Of a stretch of 64,000 nucleotides of DNA, positions 60,844 to 64,000 are shown piece after piece. Made by a program: the position numbers and the translations under genes. Where the stretch lies: positions 50,950-114,949 of the forward strand of contig JBBTBY010000028.1 in NCBI GenBank assembly GCA_038043445.1. Direction: 5' to 3'. Every line of letters starts with the position of its first letter. The first letter of the stretch is position 1. The notes beneath the pieces were generated by a model. The model made no database searches, was not told where the DNA came from, and worked only from the letters and a program-made list of their open reading frames with translations. This DNA comes from Spirochaetota bacterium. GTDB lineage: Bacteria > Spirochaetota > Brachyspiria > Brachyspirales > JACRPF01.

Positions 60844-61119
60844 TCATTGGTCCATGAGCCGCACGTTCGTGACGAGGAGCACCAGACAGAGCACGATATC
60901 CACTGCAAGAATGGAGAACGGGAGCATGACGATGAGCCCGGCCCCGCCGATCTCTTTTCCGGACAGCCCCGCGACTAGCGGCAGGATGAAGAACGCTATG
61001 GACGACATGATGAAAAAGAAACTGAAGAACAATATCGCGCAGAGAATGACGGTGAACACATTGTACAGGGTAATGTTCTTATTCACCGCCTTCGGGAAGA
61101 AACGCATGAAGAGTTTCAT
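60844..61119 (-). CDS. Small two-helix membrane protein
   Basis: Protein of 91 aa with two long hydrophobic segments (FTVILCAILFFSFFFIMSSI; GLIVMLPFSILAVDIVLCLV) and a basic N-terminus. It begins 5 nt after the stop of the upstream zinc-ribbon/membrane gene, so the two are coupled. No family recognised. Confidence 0.6.
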   Translation of the reverse strand: MKLFMRFFPKAVNKNITLYNVFTVILCAILFFSFFFIMSSIAFFILPLVAGLSGKEIGGAGLIVMLPFSILAVDIVLCLVLLVTNVRLMDQ

Positions 61120-61124
61120 GCTGT

Positions 61125-61673
61125 TCAACCGGGGAGCTTCGCGCAGGTGAGGCGTGCGCCGATGAGCCCGAGTATGACCGAGCATGCCGCTGCAAGCACA
61201 TTCAGGCCGAGGATGATCATGAAATGCGTCAGGTCCGATGTAATGACGAAAGCCGCAATGACGACCGACGCCGCGAACGCACAGGCGCCGAGTACGATCT
61301 TCCGTATGAGCGACGGTGTCATCAATTTTTTGAAGCGAACGATGCCGTCAGCAATGCCGCTCACGATAGCCGCACAGATCACAACAGGCATTGCCAGCAG
61401 CATGATGCGCGCCCCGGCCATGATGGTGTCGGTGAACGGCGTGCTCAGGAAAAGCGAAAGCAGGAGCAGGAGCGATGAAAAAATGAACGCCTGGGGGAAA
61501 TGAACTACAACAGGATGAATATCAAGCGCAAGCCAGCGTTCGCGCGTCTCCGATACGGGATTCTGATATGGTTCGAACGCAGCGCGCTTGACGCCGCAGG
61601 CGGGACACACATTTCCCAACCGCTTCTCCTCGACGATAAGTCCGCATGCCTTGCATCGAAGTTGTGATCTCAT
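61125..61673 (-). CDS. Rubredoxin-like zinc ribbon fused to a DUF2231-like membrane domain
   Basis: Protein of 182 aa. The N-terminal CKACGLIVEEKRLGNVCPAC is a rubredoxin-type CxxC...CxxC knuckle. IHPVVVHFPQAFIFSSLLLL and three more membrane helices resemble DUF2231-type haem/redox-linked membrane proteins. GGAG lies 6 nt before ATG 61673. It directly follows cydB, so a role in redox biology or oxygen handling is likely. Confidence 0.7.
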   Translation of the reverse strand: MRSQLRCKACGLIVEEKRLGNVCPACGVKRAAFEPYQNPVSETRERWLALDIHPVVVHFPQAFIFSSLLLLLSLFLSTPFTDTIMAGARIMLLAMPVVICAAIVSGIADGIVRFKKLMTPSLIRKIVLGACAFAASVVIAAFVITSDLTHFMIILGLNVLAAACSVILGLIGARLTCAKLPG

Positions 61674-61685
61674 ACTGAACTCCAT

Positions 61686-62648
61686 CTATTGTTTCTTCCG
61701 AACGGTCCTGAATACCCAATAGGATAGTATATTGAAACAAATTGCAAGCGGGATGCCGGTGATCGTTATGGCGATGATCACGGGGAGGTTGCTTGATGCG
61801 GCCGAATATGCGGTAAGCATCCTGCCGGGCGTGGCGAGCATATTCGGGAACATGATCGCGGCGCAGCTTATGACCGCTCCGATACCGAGCAGAGAAGATA
61901 AGACAAATGCGGTACGTGTGTGTCCGCGGCGAGATGCGAAGAATAGCGAGGTGAGGGCAGCCATACACAGGCCGACGGCGGGGAAAACGAGCGGTTTTCC
62001 CAATGCTGTGCCGAGCGATGTCGTCAGCGTCCCCGACAGCGTCGCGCCGGCAGCGGAGGCGATAAAGGCGATGAATGCGGGCATGAAGAATGCCCTTGCC
62101 TTCCCATGCTGTTTGTATCCGAGAAATACCGCCCCGTGCAGGGCGCAATAAAACAACGTGGACGATCCCATGAAAAGCGAGAACGGATCGATAAGCGCAG
62201 GGAGTATGGTGAACGATCCGCTCTCAAAAGGTATGCCGCGCATGACATTTCCTGCTACGAATCCGACGGCGAATGCGATGAAGGCGCTGCCAATGCCAAA
62301 AAATAGAAAGAGGGTGTTTTTCAGGAATGCGTTCGTGACCTTATCGTAGAACTCAAGCGAGATGCCCCGGAATATTATCGCCGCGGCAAGCAGTATGGCA
62401 GGAATATAGAATGAACTCAGTATCGCCGCGTACACGGGGCTGAACGCGGCCATGAGAAGCACCACCGCGCTCAGCAGCCACACCTCATTCCCGTTCCATA
62501 TCGGCCAGAGCGCATACGCCGCCGCCGCTTTATCGCGGGTATCGCGAAGGAAAAGCGAGAGCGTTCCGACGCCGAGATCGAATCCATCGGCGATGAGATA
62601 TATCGCCGTGAGCGATGCGAACAGTATGAAGCATACCGCTTCCAGCAT
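61686..62648 (-). CDS. cydB: Cytochrome bd ubiquinol oxidase subunit II
   Basis: Membrane subunit of 320 aa with about eight helices. The N-terminus LEAVCFILFASLTAIYLIAD followed by GFDLGVGTL is the CydB signature. WPIWNGNEVWLL and IFRGISLEF follow. The ATG at 62648 lies one base after the cydA stop, with GGGGG as SD. Works with CydA as a high-affinity terminal oxidase, useful for oxygen scavenging in an anaerobe. Confidence 0.93.
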   Translation of the reverse strand: MLEAVCFILFASLTAIYLIADGFDLGVGTLSLFLRDTRDKAAAAYALWPIWNGNEVWLLSAVVLLMAAFSPVYAAILSSFYIPAILLAAAIIFRGISLEFYDKVTNAFLKNTLFLFFGIGSAFIAFAVGFVAGNVMRGIPFESGSFTILPALIDPFSLFMGSSTLFYCALHGAVFLGYKQHGKARAFFMPAFIAFIASAAGATLSGTLTTSLGTALGKPLVFPAVGLCMAALTSLFFASRRGHTRTAFVLSSLLGIGAVISCAAIMFPNMLATPGRMLTAYSAASSNLPVIIAITITGIPLAICFNILSYWVFRTVRKKQ

Positions 62649-62649
62649 A

Positions 62650-63984
62650 TCAACCCCCGACGTCGAGCGCTTTATCCACCGGCGGGCCTTTGCGCAGTAT
62701 TCGTACGAAGAGGAACAGATAGAGCGATATGATGATGATGTAGAGCGCGCCGATGAGCACAAGCGAGAAGATAAGCGCGTTCGCGGATACGGAAATCGAT
62801 ACGGCGTCTTTTGTCCTCAGCAAACCGTATATTATCCACGGTTGTCTGCCGACCTCGGTCGTGATCCAGCCGAGCTGTGTTGCGACAATGGGCAGGGGAG
62901 ACAGGAATGCCAATAGATAGAGCAGGGGCTTCATGACGGATAGTTTCCCGGTCACGTGCAGGATCAGAGAGGATGCCATTATGACTATCATGGCGATGCC
63001 GATGGCTACCATGGCATGGAATGACAGGAAGGTGATCGCATGCGGCGGTCGGTCCTCTTCGGGGAACGATCGCATCCCGGCGACGACATGATCGCGATTG
63101 CCGCTCAGCATGACGCTCAATAATCCCGGTATCTCGATGCGATTGGTGATGTATGGCGGCTGCTCTATCGGGATGCCGAAAACAAGCAGGGGGGCATTAC
63201 TCTGTGTTTCGTAGAGCCCTTCCATGGTGGCAAGATTCGCCGGCTGCGTTTCCGCGACCGCCAGCACCTGCATATGACCGAACGGTATTACTTGCACCAC
63301 GGAAAGTACGAGACCTGCCGTAAGCCCCATGAGCAGCGTTTTTTTCGCATAGACGATCGCCTTCTTCGTCGCGATGAGATACGCGCTGATACCGCTCACG
63401 AAAAATGCGCCTATGACGAGGCAGGAGACGATGGTGTGAAAGAAGCGGGGAAATGTCGTTTTATTGAAGATCGCCGCACCCAAATCGGTAAGAACGACTT
63501 TTCCGTTCGACAGCGCGTACCCCGCCGGCGAATGCATCCATGAATTCGCCGCGATTATCCAGAATGCCGAAAGGGTCGCACCGAGGGCCAGCATGACGAT
63601 CGAGAACCAGTGCAGCCAGCGCGGCACCTTATGTCGCCCGAATAGATAAATGCCGAGGAATGTGGACTCTATGAAGAACGCGAAGAATATTTCGATGAGC
63701 AGTATGCTGCTGAACAGGGCATTTGAGTATTTTGTGAACTCTCCCCAATTCGTCCCGAATTGAAGCGACATGACTATGCCGCTTACAACGCCGACCGCGA
63801 ACGTAATGGTGAAGATCTTTCCGAAGAACACCCCCAGTGCGGTATACGATCGATCATTTCTCCGCCAGCCGAGCGTTTCAATGACAAGGATGAACCAGAT
63901 CAATCCGATGGTTATCGGCGGGAACAGGAAATGAAATCCTATCGTAAGCGCGAACTGCATGCGGGCGAGCGCGACTTCGAACAT
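62650..63984 (-). CDS. cydA: Cytochrome bd ubiquinol oxidase subunit I
   Basis: Subunit of 444 aa that carries hemes b558, b595 and d. ARMQFALTIGFHFLFPPITI has the N-terminal His ligand. Also seen are QFGTNWGEF, ANSWMHSPAGY, GHMQVLAVAETQPANLATMEG (Q-loop and heme ligand region) and GWITTEVGRQPWI. It has the short Q-loop typical of non-proteobacterial enzymes. The SD GAGGAG precedes the ATG at 63984. First gene of the cydAB operon. Confidence 0.95.
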   Translation of the reverse strand: MFEVALARMQFALTIGFHFLFPPITIGLIWFILVIETLGWRRNDRSYTALGVFFGKIFTITFAVGVVSGIVMSLQFGTNWGEFTKYSNALFSSILLIEIFFAFFIESTFLGIYLFGRHKVPRWLHWFSIVMLALGATLSAFWIIAANSWMHSPAGYALSNGKVVLTDLGAAIFNKTTFPRFFHTIVSCLVIGAFFVSGISAYLIATKKAIVYAKKTLLMGLTAGLVLSVVQVIPFGHMQVLAVAETQPANLATMEGLYETQSNAPLLVFGIPIEQPPYITNRIEIPGLLSVMLSGNRDHVVAGMRSFPEEDRPPHAITFLSFHAMVAIGIAMIVIMASSLILHVTGKLSVMKPLLYLLAFLSPLPIVATQLGWITTEVGRQPWIIYGLLRTKDAVSISVSANALIFSLVLIGALYIIIISLYLFLFVRILRKGPPVDKALDVGG

Positions 63985-64000
63985 GATATTCTCCTCATCT

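Overview
The window looks like a chromosomal segment of an anaerobic or microaerobic, fermentative Gram-negative bacterium. A spirochaete-like host is my best guess, because a TatT-type TRAP-associated lipoprotein sits beside DctP and a fused DctQM, but this rests on gene content only. No rRNA, tRNA or CRISPR array was seen.

Layout. (1) 1-6.6 kb, housekeeping: the 5' part of ilvB, a CPBP membrane protease, a GT4 glycosyltransferase with a GH36 alpha-galactosidase, and an NhaD-type antiporter. (2) 6.7-9.5 kb, a decayed strip: dispersed repeats, a MazF/PemK toxin with an unusual coiled-coil partner, an IS91-type transposase remnant and a frameshifted gene. (3) 9.5-31.4 kb, carbohydrate island: a GntR/LacI-headed operon with two secreted carbohydrate-binding proteins (one a clan-A glycoside hydrolase) and a URO-D-like enzyme; an MBL-fold protein; an AraC regulator divergent from a glycyl radical enzyme and its activase; a 2-hydroxyacid dehydrogenase; a GH36-like enzyme; GH130 and GH5-like enzymes that suggest beta-mannoside use; and an SDR/TIGR04076/GH172/cyclase operon. 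Broken genes (AraC and CBM9 fragments) and a duplicated promoter segment show recent rearrangement. (4) About 33-53.6 kb, an integrated mobile replicon. It encodes a large protein with the FNADLDGD motif of two-barrel RNA polymerases, about fourteen small ORFan-like genes, an ArdC-like protein, SSB, a D12-class adenine methylase, its own short DnaE polymerase, a possible replication initiator, a P-loop helicase/ATPase, an excisionase and a tyrosine integrase. I see no capsid, portal, terminase or relaxase gene. (5) 53.7-56 kb, another repeat-rich strip with GxxExxY genes and an AT-rich membrane protein. (6) 56-64 kb, a TRAP transporter operon (TatT-DctP-DctQM), small membrane/lipoprotein genes and cytochrome bd oxidase (cydAB).

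The main candidate for something new is the integrated element. It pairs a DPBB-type RNA polymerase-like protein with its own replicative DNA polymerase and has no recognisable virion genes. A second theme is that at least six genes have near-consensus sigma-70 promoters whose -10 box lies 6-12 nt before the start codon, which implies leaderless or nearly leaderless mRNAs.
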